The notes below the pieces were generated by a model. The model had not been told where the DNA came from and did no database searches. It saw nothing but the letters and a program-made list of their open reading frames with translations. The translations under genes and the position numbers were made by a program. A stretch of 17,285 nucleotides of DNA from Ophiostoma sp. CBS 140.51 (lineage: Eukaryota; Ascomycota; Sordariomycetes; Ophiostomatales; Ophiostomataceae), in NCBI GenBank assembly GCA_029298735.1, contig JANSLP010000498.1, forward strand, positions 1 to 17,285, written 5' to 3'. Positions within the stretch are counted from its first letter, which is position 1, and each line of letters begins with the position of its first letter. This document shows positions 16,679-17,285 of this stretch, in pieces.

Positions 16679-17285
16679 TTAAAATTGAAGAATTATAACC
16701 CTTCCTGTCATCATACCAAGCCCCACACTTTTCCTATGTATCGCAAACTCCCGTGGTCGATATACAGAAGGTAGCCAGAGTAACTCTTGGCCATCCATCA
16801 AAATCCAAGGGTCATTCCAATGTAATCCGGAAAGCTGATGTAACACTTCATCCCTTTGTGTCCTATCAAGAGAAGAGACGACTGACGTAACCACTCCGTT
16901 ATGGCCTTTGAGCGTCTGCATACACTCTCCCGACGCTACGTCCCAGACCTTGACGGTCCTGTCGTACGAGCTAGACACTAGCTGTTTCCCGTCTGGCGAG
17001 AAGACGACCGACGTAACCCATTCGTTATGGCCTTTGAGCGTCTCCGTGCACTCTCCCGACGCTACGTCCCAGACCTTTACGGTCGTGTCGCGTGAGCTAG
17101 ACACTAGCTGTTTCCCGTCTGGCGAGAAGACGACCGACGTAACCCATTCGTTATGGCCTTTGAGCGTCTCCGTGCACTCTCCCGATGCTACGTCCCAGAC
17201 CTTGACGGTACTGTCGTACGAGCTAGACGCTAGCTGTTTCCCGTCTGGCGAGAAGACGACCGACGTAACCACTCCGTTATGGCCT
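16679..17285 (-). CDS. WD40-repeat C-terminus of a HET-D/E-like NLR (5' end outside window)
   Basis: The coding frame enters from the right edge and ends with TAA at 16681-16679; about 202 codons are visible. It contains three full 42-residue WD40 units (17284-17159, 17158-17033, 17032-16907) of the form GHN..VTSVVFSPDGKQ, S-x-D-x-TVKVWD, ASGEC..TLK, then a fourth that degenerates after GHNGVVTSVV. The 126-bp units differ from their neighbours at only about 8 and 11 bases. The tail with LHWNDPWI, LLWLPSVYRPREFAIH and GLGMMTGRVIILQF matches the C-terminal cap that I associate with fungal NACHT-WD40 (HET-D/E/R type) proteins. In such proteins the WD40 ring senses a ligand, NACHT oligomerises and an N-terminal effector (often HET) triggers cell death. 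NACHT and effector domains are not in this window, so that assignment is inferred. Confidence 0.8.
   Translation of the reverse strand, partial: GHNGVVTSVVFSPDGKQLASSSYDSTVKVWDVASGECTETLKGHNEWVTSVVFSPDGKQLVSSSRDTTVKVWDVASGECTETLKGHNEWVTSVVFSPDGKQLVSSSYDRTVKVWDVASGECMQTLKGHNGVVTSVVSSLDRTQRDEVLHQLSGLHWNDPWILMDGQELLWLPSVYRPREFAIHRKSVGLGMMTGRVIILQF

Overview
The window looks like nuclear DNA from a filamentous ascomycete (Pezizomycotina, probably Sordariomycetes). The genes are separated by long spacers and carry short introns of 58-101 nt with GTANGT/GTGAGT/GTATGT donors and CTNAC-like branch sites. Start contexts such as CACCATG and CAAAATG are fungal. The protein families are typical of this group: FTA2-like kinase-fold proteins, Dal5/Liz1-type permeases, an amidase-signature enzyme, an NLR-type WD40 tail and a LINE relic.

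Left part (about 1-10.6 kb) is gene-rich and mostly intact. It holds: (1) a full-length FTA2-like kinase-fold gene (390-1564, one intron); (2) an alpha/beta hydrolase on the minus strand (2766-1805), whose apparent internal stop is resolved by two 58-nt introns; (3) a Fen2/Liz1-type MFS permease (3500-4987), divergent from the hydrolase; (4) a second FTA2-like gene (5504-6124) with the same intron position but ending at mid-protein, so it has only the N-lobe; (5) an amidase on the minus strand (7917-6250, one intron) with K114/S189/S213; and (6) a second Dal5/Liz1-superfamily permease (9042-10587, one intron), divergent from the amidase. The hydrolase-permease and amidase-permease pairs each share a promoter region. 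I infer, without proof, a small uptake-and-hydrolysis module for a carboxylate or amide nutrient.

Right part (about 10.6-17.3 kb) is accessory in character. An AT-rich spacer is followed by a minus-strand gene of unknown function with one in-frame TGA. Next is a long minus-strand gene (14574-12539) that reads as an N-terminal fungal domain plus a trypsin-like protease domain. It keeps all three catalytic residues but is broken by three in-frame stops and one apparent frameshift. Beyond it lie a decayed Tad1-like LINE 3' end, short tandem repeats, three copies of a TACGGAGTA motif, and a roughly 95-bp dispersed repeat present in two inverted copies (about 12.3 and 16.1 kb), one of which has a perfect 13-bp inverted repeat. 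The right edge cuts through the 3' end of a gene with nearly identical 126-bp WD40 repeats, as in fungal HET-D/E-type NLR incompatibility genes.

The most interesting points are the half-length FTA2-like paralogue, the catalytically complete but interrupted protease-like gene (possibly hit by RIP-type C-to-T changes), the inverted dispersed repeat, and the homogenised WD40 repeats. I found no tRNA, rRNA or CRISPR. All functional calls come from reading the sequence and from memory of families; no database search was run.
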